From assembly GCA_002345025.1 (NCBI GenBank), contig DDUX01000089.1, forward strand, positions 1-13,828: 13,828 nucleotides of DNA. The letters run 5' to 3'. Position 1 is the first letter of the stretch. Each line of letters begins with the position of its first letter. The position numbers and the translations under genes are program-made. Under the pieces are notes generated by a model. It was not told the origin of the DNA. It was given only the letters and a program-made list of their open reading frames with translations, and searched no databases. Below, in pieces: positions 1-6,010 of the stretch. Origin of the DNA: Candidatus Accumulibacter iunctus (GTDB lineage Bacteria; Pseudomonadota; Gammaproteobacteria; Burkholderiales; Rhodocyclaceae).

Positions 1-485
1 CGGTCGGCCTCGTCGAGCACCAGCGCCTGGACGCTGCCAAAGTTGAGGCACTTCTGCTCGAAGAGGTCGAGCAGGCGGCCGGGCGTCGCCACCAGAACCT
101 CAACGCCACAGCGGATCTCGGCAATCTGCGGCTTGATGTCGACGCCGCCATAGACGCAGGCGCTTCTGATCGGAACGTGCCGGCTGTACGTTCTGACCGA
201 TTCGTGTACCTGGATCGCCAGTTCGCGGGTCGGCGCCAGCATCAGCACCCGCACCGGGTGCCGAGCCGGCGACGGGCTCGCGTTGGCAAAGCCGAGGATG
301 CGCTGCAGCAGGGGCAGCGTGAATGCCGCCGTCTTGCCGGTACCCGTCTGGGCGCCGCCCATCAGGTCGCTGCCGGCGAGGACGAGCGGAATGGCCTGTG
401 CCTGAATCGGCGTCGGTTCGGCGTAGCCCTGGTCGGCAACGGCGCGCAGCAGGTCGGGCAGCAGACCAAGTTCATCAAAACGCAT
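1..485 (-). CDS. rhlE: DEAD-box ATP-dependent RNA helicase, RhlE type (5' part, cut by window edge)
   Basis: Only the first 161 codons are in the window. The protein starts MRFDELGLLPDLLRAV and shows the helicase core motifs in order: Q motif around PTPIQ (residues 25-29), Walker A AQTGTGKT (45-52), motif Ia PTREL, motif Ib TPGR, and finally DEAD (158-161), where the window ends. The N-terminus closely resembles E. coli RhlE as I remember it. RhlE-type helicases unwind or remodel RNA using ATP and are linked to ribosome assembly and RNA decay. The ATG at 485-483 is supported by a GAGG Shine-Dalgarno site 8 nt upstream (complement of 494-497) and by the family N-terminus. It lies 98 bp downstream of the DUF1631 gene on the same strand, but has its own -10-like site within a palindrome (509-537). 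RhlE versus another DEAD-box subgroup cannot be settled without the C-terminal half. Confidence 0.9.
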   Translation of the reverse strand, partial: MRFDELGLLPDLLRAVADQGYAEPTPIQAQAIPLVLAGSDLMGGAQTGTGKTAAFTLPLLQRILGFANASPSPARHPVRVLMLAPTRELAIQVHESVRTYSRHVPIRSACVYGGVDIKPQIAEIRCGVEVLVATPGRLLDLFEQKCLNFGSVQALVLDEAD

Positions 486-508
486 AAGCGGAGCCTCGAA
501 ATCGAGCC

Positions 509-536
509 ATAATCAGTCTCATATAAGACTGATTAT
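509..536. repeat. AT-rich perfect inverted repeat upstream of rhlE (possible operator or 5' hairpin)
   Basis: ATAATCAGTCT (509-519) and AGACTGATTAT (526-536) are perfect 11-bp arms around the 6-nt loop CATATA. The element is strikingly AT-rich for this GC-rich window. On the minus strand its right arm contains most of the TATAAT hexamer (532-537), so it would cover roughly -12 to +17 of an rhlE transcript. That suits a repressor operator or a stem at the very 5' end of the mRNA. No T-run follows on the minus strand, so it is not a typical intrinsic terminator for the DUF1631 gene. Confidence 0.7.
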
Positions 537-537
537 A
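532..537 (-). promoter_or_regulatory. Probable -10 hexamer (TATAAT) for rhlE
   Basis: The complement of 532-537 reads TATAAT, a perfect sigma-70 -10 hexamer about 47 nt upstream of the rhlE start codon. I find no good -35 hexamer at 16-18 bp spacing; the bases there are GC-rich (CCCGGC at 17 bp). The predicted start of transcription, near 525, falls in the loop of the inverted repeat 509-536. Confidence 0.45.
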
Positions 538-581
538 CATCGCTTGCTCCCTGCGCCGGGCTTCGCCGCTTGCCGGCGGCG

Positions 582-603
582 GCTCAGCCGCCGCTCAGCC
601 GCC
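582..603. repeat. 11-bp tandem duplication at the DUF1631 stop codon
   Basis: GCTCAGCCGCC occurs twice head to tail (582-592 and 593-603). On the minus strand each copy carries the end of a Leu-Ser-Gly-Gly-stop sequence. Because 11 is not a multiple of three, only the copy nearest the 3' end (582-592) supplies the in-frame TGA (584-586). It looks like a small slippage duplication. Confidence 0.6.
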
Positions 604-2677
604 GCAGGGCGCGTTCGGCGGCGACGTCGAAGAGGCCGACGCGTGAAGCGATCTGTGCTTCGCCGGTGGCAATCTGCCTGCCGAGGAACGAGCGATGCGT
701 CGCCACTGCGTAGCTCCAGTCCGGATTGGACAGCAGTACGGTTGCCCCCGCCGGATCCTGCCAGCAGCATAGACCACAGAGCGGTGTGGCATCCGGCAGG
801 CGGAAACGCAGCCATTCGCCGACCCGCCAGTCGGCAGCGGCGGCTGCCTGCACCGTACGGTCGCTGGCCGCACCGCCAAGGTAGTGGACCTGCCGTCCCT
901 CGCTCTCGAGCACCTGCGGCGCGTTGCCGGTATCGCCGATGAGGCGGTCGTCCGACCGGGCCGCTGGCAGTTCCCGCGGCGCCGCTGCCGCTGCCGGTGC
1001 GGCAGCCGGCTGATTGCGCAGGGCGGCCGTCTGCAGCTCGAACAGCCGGTCGAGGAAGGGCCGGCGCTCCGCCGCCGTGATGCCGATTTCGTCGAGGCCG
1101 TCGGCGATCCGCTTGAGCAGCGACGAGGCCATTCCGGCCAGCCGCTTGCGCTCGTCGGGGCCCTGCTTCGGCAGCACGCTCCAGATCAGATCGTCGGCGG
1201 TCCGGCCATGCTGCTGCCAGCGTTCGCCCTGCGGGCCGTCGCCCGCGCCGGCAGCGATCATCACGCGCACCCAGAACCTTTCGAGAAAGGAGGCGACCTC
1301 GGCCGAGCGGGTCCGCGCCAGGCTCGTCCGCAGCCAGGTGGTGGCCAGTTGCGTGGCGTAACGCCGGCCTTCGTGCGTGCGGACGATTTGAATGTACGGC
1401 TCGGCAGCCAGCCGGATCGTCCGTTCGCGCTCGCCGATCAGCGCTGCGAGATCGGCGAGCGGGACGCCGAGATCGACAGGCTGCTGTGCGAGCGCGGCCC
1501 GCGCCGTCGCCGCCAGCCGGCACAGCCGCTCGCACAGCGGGTGCCCGGAAGGCGCGCTGCGCGGCAGTCCGAGCGCCGCATGGCCGAGCCCGTTGAGCAG
1601 CAGGCGAGCGGGGTGCGCGTCGCTGGCGAGCAACTCGGGATCGACGAGCGCCACTTTGAGCACCGGAATCTGCAGGCTGCCGAGCGCCGCCCGGATGGCA
1701 TCGGGCAGCTCATTCGACTCGAACATCGCCTCGAAGATCAGCGCCAGGGTGTCGATGGTGATCGCTTCCGGTCGCCCCGCCGGCAGGTCGAGGTCCCGCG
1801 ATCGCAGCCCGGCCGCTCCGGCGGCGACTTTCGCCGTGCTCTCGACTGACGGTGTGCGTGCCTCGAGGGCGCTCAGGCGGGCAAGCAGATGGTTGAGCAT
1901 CACCATCGCTGCTGCGTCGAGCGTCGGATTGCTGGCTGGCGAGCTGCCATCGACCGAAAAGCGGGAGGGCGCCATGATCGGTTCGCCGGCAGCCTGCTGG
2001 CGAACGAAGTCCTGCAGGGTCGAACTCGAGATCTGGCCGCTGCTGGCCGTCTGCCGCAGCGACGGCACAACGGCCATGCCGGCGTCGGCCCGTTGCTGCA
2101 CCCGCGCTGCCGATGCGGCTTCGACGCCCTGGCTGGCGAGGAAGTCGTCGATTTCGCGGTAGATCAGGGGAAGCTGTTGCCGCAGCCGCTCTTCGATCCG
2201 GTCGAGCAGGGCCAGCGCCTCTTCGAGGCTGCGGGCAGCCTCGCGACAGAGCGCCCAGAGCCCGAGGCAGATCACTTCCGGACCCAGCGGCTCGTCGCCT
2301 TCGTTGCTCGCCGACCAGCCGAACAGCGTCAGGTAACGCGCCTGGCAGCGGGACAGCGCGCGCCCGCCGGCCTCGCGCAGGCGGCTGCCGACGCTGCGCA
2401 TGCGGATGTCGAGTTCGAGGTCGTCGTGGCCCATCAGGGTGAGGCGCGAGGCCGTCAGCTCGCTCGCCTGTCCGAAGTCGTCGTCCGAGTGGGTCGACAG
2501 CAGCTCGTCGTGTGCTTCGCCGACCTCACGCTCGAAAGCCGCGACCGCCGCCGGCGAATGCGCCGCGCAGAGTCTGACGACATCACCCAGCCGGCGCTGA
2601 AAGATCTCCCGGCTCGAGCGGGCCAGTGCGAGCGGCCGTTCTCCGAGGCGATTGGTTGGCGGTTGGTCTAGAGGCAT
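584..2677 (-). CDS. DUF1631 domain protein (function unknown)
   Basis: The 697-residue protein matches the DUF1631 family of betaproteobacteria and relatives, which has been misnamed thymidine phosphorylase in some annotations; no enzyme activity is implied. Supporting features are the N-terminal helical region, the LGPEVICLGLWALCREA segment near 131-147 followed by LPLIYREIDDFLASQGVE (169-186), which fits the family's NPLGP...LYxxxNexLxxxG signature, and a C-terminal domain of about 80 residues (VGEWLRFRL ... SNPDWSYA ... ALRRLSGG) like the family's beta-rich, PilZ-like tail. The middle is Ala-rich and low in complexity. There is no signal peptide or membrane segment, so it is probably cytoplasmic. 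The Shine-Dalgarno site before ATG 2677 is weak. A TATAAT hexamer at 2794-2799 may serve it through a leader of about 110 nt. Family assignment is from memory; the function is unknown. Confidence 0.78.
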   Translation of the reverse strand: MPLDQPPTNRLGERPLALARSSREIFQRRLGDVVRLCAAHSPAAVAAFEREVGEAHDELLSTHSDDDFGQASELTASRLTLMGHDDLELDIRMRSVGSRLREAGGRALSRCQARYLTLFGWSASNEGDEPLGPEVICLGLWALCREAARSLEEALALLDRIEERLRQQLPLIYREIDDFLASQGVEAASAARVQQRADAGMAVVPSLRQTASSGQISSSTLQDFVRQQAAGEPIMAPSRFSVDGSSPASNPTLDAAAMVMLNHLLARLSALEARTPSVESTAKVAAGAAGLRSRDLDLPAGRPEAITIDTLALIFEAMFESNELPDAIRAALGSLQIPVLKVALVDPELLASDAHPARLLLNGLGHAALGLPRSAPSGHPLCERLCRLAATARAALAQQPVDLGVPLADLAALIGERERTIRLAAEPYIQIVRTHEGRRYATQLATTWLRTSLARTRSAEVASFLERFWVRVMIAAGAGDGPQGERWQQHGRTADDLIWSVLPKQGPDERKRLAGMASSLLKRIADGLDEIGITAAERRPFLDRLFELQTAALRNQPAAAPAAAAAPRELPAARSDDRLIGDTGNAPQVLESEGRQVHYLGGAASDRTVQAAAAADWRVGEWLRFRLPDATPLCGLCCWQDPAGATVLLSNPDWSYAVATHRSFLGRQIATGEAQIASRVGLFDVAAERALRRLSGG

Positions 2678-2793
2678 TCGTCAAGGCTTCGGGTTGGTCC
2701 CGAACGTCGCGGGGGGGCTCGGTTGGTGTATCGTAATGCGGCTCGTCTGCCGGCTGCAGCCCGGGACGCCGCGGTCGCAGGATCGTCGCCCGG

Positions 2794-2818
2794 ATTATAG
2801 ACGACGATATCCGTCGTC
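2794..2818 (-). promoter_or_regulatory. Probable DUF1631 promoter: TATAAT next to a GACGACG inverted repeat
   Basis: The complement of 2794-2799 is TATAAT. Directly upstream of it on the minus strand lies an inverted repeat, GACGACG (2800-2806) and CGTCGTC (2812-2818), with a 5-nt loop, filling the -10/-35 spacer. A good -35 is not visible (CGTGAC at 16 bp is the nearest). The arrangement suggests a regulated promoter, with a protein binding the spacer repeat, but this is inferred from position only. Confidence 0.4.
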
Positions 2819-2863
2819 ACGTACGCGCTTGCCGTGAAAGCCGGGTCCGCGATTCACGAATCT

Positions 2864-2887
2864 CCCTCTCCCGTGAGCGGGAGAGGG
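2864..2887. repeat. Dispersed-type hairpin repeat CCCTCTCCC/GGGAGAGGG
   Basis: CCCTCTCCCG (2864-2873) and CGGGAGAGGG (2878-2887) form a 10-bp stem with the loop TGAG. It is followed by GGTCGGGGATGAGGGG. From general knowledge, this hairpin plus a G-rich tail is a common intergenic repeat in many high-GC proteobacteria. I see only one copy in this window, so dispersal in this genome is unproven. It lies on the tas side of the intergenic region and has no T-run. Confidence 0.6.
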
Positions 2888-2901
2888 GTCGGGGATGAGG
2901 G

Positions 2902-2921
2902 GAAACGGTCATGACCGTTTC
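2902..2921. repeat. Perfect 20-bp palindrome upstream of tas
   Basis: GAAACGGTCA (2902-2911) is followed directly by its reverse complement TGACCGTTTC (2912-2921), with no spacer. It lies 14 bp from the CCCTCTCCC hairpin and 85 bp before the tas start codon. A spacerless perfect dyad of this length suits a homodimeric regulator's operator better than an RNA hairpin. It could also be the inner part of the adjacent dispersed repeat. Confidence 0.55.
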
Positions 2922-3006
2922 GCCGATGCCGTCGAGCTTTTCGCCTCGCGCCTGTGCGCGCCGAGGATCCTTGGTGGCCGTCGCCGTGCGACAGGTGGGA
3001 GAAGAC

Positions 3007-4044
3007 ATGAAACGGAAATTCCTTGGCAACAGCGACCTGCAGGTGTCGGAGCTCTGCCTTGGCACGATGACCTTCGGGCAACAGAACAGCGAAGCGGAAG
3101 GGCATGCGCAGCTCGACCGGGCGCTGGCCGCCGGAGTCAATTTCATCGACACCGCCGAGATGTACCCGGTGCCACCGCGGGCGGCCAGCTGCGGCCGCAC
3201 CGAGGAGATCATCGGCAGCTGGCTGCGGCGGCAGGCGCGCGACCGCCTGATCATCGCCAGCAAGGCTGCCGGACCGTCGCGTGGCCTGCACTGGATACGC
3301 GGCGGCGAGCTGGGTTTCGATTACGGCAGTCTGCGCAGCGCCGTTGAAGGCTCGCTGCGACGGCTGCACAGCGACTACATCGACCTCTACCAGTTGCACT
3401 GGCCGGCACGCAACCAGCCGATGTTCGGCCAGTGGCAGTTCGATCCGGCGAGGGAGTGTGCGGCGACGCCGATTCTGGAAACGATCCAGGCGCTGGCGGA
3501 GCTGATTCGTGCCGGCAAGATCCGGCATTACGGCCTGTCGAACGAGCATCCATGGGGGGTCATGGAATTCGTCCGCCTGGCGCGCGAGAACGGTCTGCCG
3601 CGCCCGGTTTCGCTGCAGAATGCCTACAGTCTGCTCAACCGCGTGTACGAGAGCGGACTCGCCGAGGTCTGCTACCGCGAGGAGATCAGCCTGCTGCCAT
3701 ACTCGCCGCTCGCCTTCGGTACCCTGACCGGCAAGTACCTGAGCGACCCGAAGGCCGCCGGCCGGATCAACGAATTCGCCGGCTTCGGCCAGCGCTACGC
3801 CAAGGCCGGCGTCAAACCGGCGGTCGGCGCCTACGCGGAGCTGGCAACCAGGCACGGCCTGACGCCGACGCAACTGGCCCTGGCCTTCGTTTACTCACGC
3901 GGCTTCGTCGGCAGCACGATCATCGGTGCCACCAGCATCGCGCAACTCGACGAGAACCTCGCTGCGCTCGCAGTGCAACTCTCGCCAGCGATCCTGTCCG
4001 GGATCGACGAGATTCACCTGCGCCACTGCAACCCGGCTCCGTGA
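3007..4044 (+). CDS. tas: Tas-type NADP(H)-dependent aldo/keto reductase
   Basis: The 345-residue protein has the usual length and sequence pattern of the E. coli Tas subgroup of aldo/keto reductases, including GTMTFGQQNSEAEGHAQLD (19-37) and AEMYPVPPR (50-58). The catalytic tetrad is complete: Asp48, Tyr53, Lys86 (IIASK) and His131 (LYQLHWP). The later segments GKIRHYGLSNE and SLLNRVYESGLAEV also fit. Family members reduce carbonyl groups with NADPH in the cytoplasm; the natural substrate of Tas is not established, although E. coli tas was found as a suppressor of tyrosine auxotrophy. The ATG at 3007 is preferred over the in-frame ATG at 2911 because the family N-terminus begins here and a purine-rich AGGTGGGAGAAG lies just upstream. 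The gene stands alone: the DUF1631 gene diverges from it and the lipoprotein gene converges on it. Confidence 0.9.
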   Translation: MKRKFLGNSDLQVSELCLGTMTFGQQNSEAEGHAQLDRALAAGVNFIDTAEMYPVPPRAASCGRTEEIIGSWLRRQARDRLIIASKAAGPSRGLHWIRGGELGFDYGSLRSAVEGSLRRLHSDYIDLYQLHWPARNQPMFGQWQFDPARECAATPILETIQALAELIRAGKIRHYGLSNEHPWGVMEFVRLARENGLPRPVSLQNAYSLLNRVYESGLAEVCYREEISLLPYSPLAFGTLTGKYLSDPKAAGRINEFAGFGQRYAKAGVKPAVGAYAELATRHGLTPTQLALAFVYSRGFVGSTIIGATSIAQLDENLAALAVQLSPAILSGIDEIHLRHCNPAP

Positions 4045-4053
4045 GCGGTGATC

Positions 4054-4069
4054 CGCGGGAAGCCCCGCG
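4054..4069. repeat. Short GC hairpin after tas
   Basis: CGCGGG (4054-4059) and CCCGCG (4064-4069) form a 6-bp stem with the loop AAGC, starting 10 nt after the tas stop. No T-run follows, so it may help 3'-end stability or Rho-dependent ending but is not a standard intrinsic terminator. A second small dyad, TCGCCTG-T-CAGGCGA (4138-4152), lies closer to the converging lipoprotein gene. Confidence 0.3.
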
Positions 4070-4165
4070 AGGTGGCGGAGTCTGCCGGAGCGGGGGGCGG
4101 GCGCGTCGATCGCCAGGGCCGTTGGCGGGTATGCTGATCGCCTGTCAGGCGACGCGCCGTGGCTT

Positions 4166-4591
4166 CTATTCCTTGCTCGCTGCCTTCGGGCCCGACCGGC
4201 CGTCGCCTTCCACGGGTTCGGCGGCGGCCTTCTTCTTCCTGCTGCCGGGTGGTTGCGGTGGGGGCAGCTGCGGCTCGACGGTCTCGAGCTTGTTCTCGCG
4301 CATGTAGATGTCCATGTCGCGCCACCCCTCGTAGATCGAGGACTTCGGCAACCACGAGTAGATCGAATAGCAGTCCTCGATCGCCCGCCCGGACTGTCGA
4401 CAGGCGCCGCCGACCGCCTTGCCCTCGGCGTCGAGACGCGCGAGCTTCGCTCCGGCGGGTTCGATGCCGACAGCCTGCTGCGCCGAGTCGCAGGCGCTCA
4501 GGCCAGGCAGCAGCCAGCAGGCGATCAGGAGGGTGCGAATTTGCCGGCGTGCACGATCGAACACGGTGCTTCCCGAGAAGCTGAAGATCAT
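4166..4591 (-). CDS. Small lipoprotein of unknown function
   Basis: The 141-residue product has a basic N-terminal segment (RARRQIR), a hydrophobic stretch and the lipobox LSAC with Cys34, so it should be lipidated and anchored in the envelope. The mature part has a compact conserved-looking core with two more cysteines, Cys64 (GGAC) and Cys74 (EDCYSIYSW), then YEGWRDMDIYMRENKLETV, and a low-complexity Pro/Lys/Ala tail. I believe similar small proteins occur in other betaproteobacteria but know of no assigned function. A start at GTG 4564 (codon 10) is a real alternative: it has GGGAAG 4 nt upstream and leaves a typical 25-residue lipoprotein signal, whereas ATG 4591 has no Shine-Dalgarno site. 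The gene is divergent from ugpB across 147 bp. A TACAAT hexamer (complement of 4598-4603) lies 6 nt before the ATG. Confidence 0.75.
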   Translation of the reverse strand: MIFSFSGSTVFDRARRQIRTLLIACWLLPGLSACDSAQQAVGIEPAGAKLARLDAEGKAVGGACRQSGRAIEDCYSIYSWLPKSSIYEGWRDMDIYMRENKLETVEPQLPPPQPPGSRKKKAAAEPVEGDGRSGPKAASKE

Positions 4592-4676
4592 TTTCGCATT
4601 GTAACCAGAAACGACCGATCGCCGCCCCGCATTCGCTGCCGGCGGCGGGGTACGTTGCGGCGGCGGGCGGCCTCGT

Positions 4677-4707
4677 TTGCCAGCGTAGCGCCACCTGCAG
4701 CTATAAT
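4677..4707 (+). promoter_or_regulatory. Probable ugpB-ugpQ promoter
   Basis: TATAAT at 4702-4707 is a perfect -10 hexamer 31 nt before the ugpB start codon. The best -35 candidate is TTGCCA at 4677-4682, spaced 19 bp, which is longer than ideal. The Shine-Dalgarno site AAAGGA (4728-4733) sits 5 nt before ATG 4739. I find no Pho-box-like CTGTCAT direct repeats, so control by phosphate starvation, as in E. coli ugp, is not supported here. Confidence 0.55.
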
Positions 4708-4738
4708 CACACTCTTTTTTCGCTACCAAAGGACCGCC

Positions 4739-6010
4739 ATGCTCTTGCGCAAATTCCTCCCGACGACGCTCGCGCTTGCCCTCGCCGTTTCCATGTCCAG
4801 CCTGGCGGCTGCGCCGGCCGAGATCCTCTTGTCGCATCAGCTCGACGAGGAGCGCGCCGAGCGTGTCGAGAAGGTGGTCGAACGTTTCAACGGCAGCCAG
4901 AAGGAGTACGAGGTCAAGCTGGTGCGCCGCGTACAGGGCGAGCCGGCGAAAGATCTCAACCTCGTCACGCGCGAGGAGCAGGGACATTTTGTCGCTGCCA
5001 AGGCTACCTTCAAACCGATCCAGCAGATCATGACAGAGGCCGGCGTGCCCTTCGACGGCAGCAAGATCGCGCCCGAACTGCGCGTCGGGCTGGCCGATGC
5101 AAAGGGCAACCTGGTCGCACTGCCGATCGGTCTGTCCACGCCGATCCTGTTCATCAACAAGAGCGCATTCCGCAAGGCCGGTCTCGACCCGGAGAAGCCG
5201 CCGCGGACCTGGGCCGAAACGCAGCAGGCGGCGGACAAGCTCTTTGACTCCGGCAGCACGTGCCCGTACACCACTTCCTGGCCGGCGTGGGTGCATATCG
5301 ACAACCTCAGCGCCTGGAATGGCGTCGAGGTGGCCGATGCCAAGGGCAGGCTGGTCTTCAACGGCTTGCCGCAGGTCAAGCACACGGCGCTGCTGACGAC
5401 CTGGGCGAAGGCGCGCTTCTTCATCTACTTCGGCCGCCGCGACGAGGCGGACAGGCGCTTCGCCGAAGGCGAGTGCGGCATGCTGACGAGTTCGTCGTCG
5501 CTCTTCGGCGCGCTGCATGAAAGCCGCAGGGCCGACACCGGCGTCTCGCCGCTGCCCTATCACGACGACGTGCAGGGAGCACCGCAGCAGACGCTGGCCG
5601 GTGGCTCCTCGCTGTGGGCGGCAGCCGGCAGAAAGCCGGCCGAGTACAAGGGAATCGCGCAGTTCGTCCGCTTCCTGATGGAGCCTGATCTGCAGGTCCA
5701 GCTCACCGCCGCCTCGGGTTTCCTGCCGATGACCGCCGCCGCGCGTGCCGCCGCCGGCAGCAAGCTGCTGCAGGCCGATGTCGCCGGACTCAACATCGCC
5801 TATCGCCAGTTGCAGGGCCCGGCGGCGCTGCGCACGATCCGTGTCTCGGAGATCGAGAAGGTGCGCATCATCGTCGAAGAGGAACTCGAGGCTGCCTGGT
5901 CCGGCAAGACGCCGGCCAAGGAGGCGCTCGACATCGCCGTGCAGCGTGGCAACCTGGTCATGCACGCCGCGCCGGCGGCGGCGAAAGCGCCAGCCAGCAA
6001 GAAGAAGTGA
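4739..6010 (+). CDS. ugpB: UgpB-like ABC transporter periplasmic substrate-binding protein
   Basis: The 423-residue protein begins with a Sec signal peptide (hydrophobic LALALAVSMSSLAAA, likely cut near residue 25) and matches the UgpB family of extracellular solute-binding proteins, which capture sn-glycerol-3-phosphate and glycerophosphodiesters. Resemblance to E. coli UgpB is clear in the second half: STPILFINKSAFRKAGLDPE, TSWPAWVHIDNLSAWNG, GGSSLW, and VRIIVEEELEAAWSGKTP near the C-terminus. The N-terminal lobe is different: the WHSM region is replaced by LLSHQLDEER, and the segment around the E. coli ILQVYEVGT motif appears shortened by roughly a dozen residues. Ligand specificity may therefore have changed. 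ugpQ follows with a GTGA overlap. No ugpA, ugpE or ugpC is in the window, so the membrane partners must be elsewhere. The protein ends in a Lys-rich tail (APASKKK). Start choice is supported by AAAGGA. Confidence 0.85.
   Translation: MLLRKFLPTTLALALAVSMSSLAAAPAEILLSHQLDEERAERVEKVVERFNGSQKEYEVKLVRRVQGEPAKDLNLVTREEQGHFVAAKATFKPIQQIMTEAGVPFDGSKIAPELRVGLADAKGNLVALPIGLSTPILFINKSAFRKAGLDPEKPPRTWAETQQAADKLFDSGSTCPYTTSWPAWVHIDNLSAWNGVEVADAKGRLVFNGLPQVKHTALLTTWAKARFFIYFGRRDEADRRFAEGECGMLTSSSSLFGALHESRRADTGVSPLPYHDDVQGAPQQTLAGGSSLWAAAGRKPAEYKGIAQFVRFLMEPDLQVQLTAASGFLPMTAAARAAAGSKLLQADVAGLNIAYRQLQGPAALRTIRVSEIEKVRIIVEEELEAAWSGKTPAKEALDIAVQRGNLVMHAAPAAAKAPASKKK

Larger units (their letters stand above)
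2678..3006. other. Intergenic region between divergent DUF1631 and tas genes
   Basis: These 329 bases hold no gene I can support. They contain GGTTGG motifs in the DUF1631 leader (2692 and 2721), a -10-like site with an inverted repeat (2794-2818), a CCCTCTCCC hairpin repeat (2864-2887), a perfect 20-bp palindrome (2902-2921) and the tas Shine-Dalgarno site (about 2993-3003). An ATG at 2911 is in frame with tas, but the extra 32 residues it would add have no family support. No convincing sigma-70 promoter for tas is visible on the plus strand. Confidence 0.6.

Noticed and set aside
884..1849. Plus-strand frames opposite the DUF1631 gene (e.g. 321 codons at 884-1849)
   Set aside because: They have no domain or start support, and the minus-strand DUF1631 frame explains the region.
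2911..3006. Upstream ATG at 2911 as the start of tas
   Set aside because: The extra 32 residues do not match the family N-terminus, and the ATG lies inside a perfect palindrome; ATG 3007 has a good purine-rich ribosome-binding site.
4138..4152. TCGCCTG-T-CAGGCGA dyad as a terminator between tas and the lipoprotein gene
   Set aside because: The loop is too small without opening several pairs, and no T-run follows on either strand.
4592..4738. Pho box upstream of ugpB
   Set aside because: No pair of CTGTCAT-like direct repeats is present in the intergenic region.
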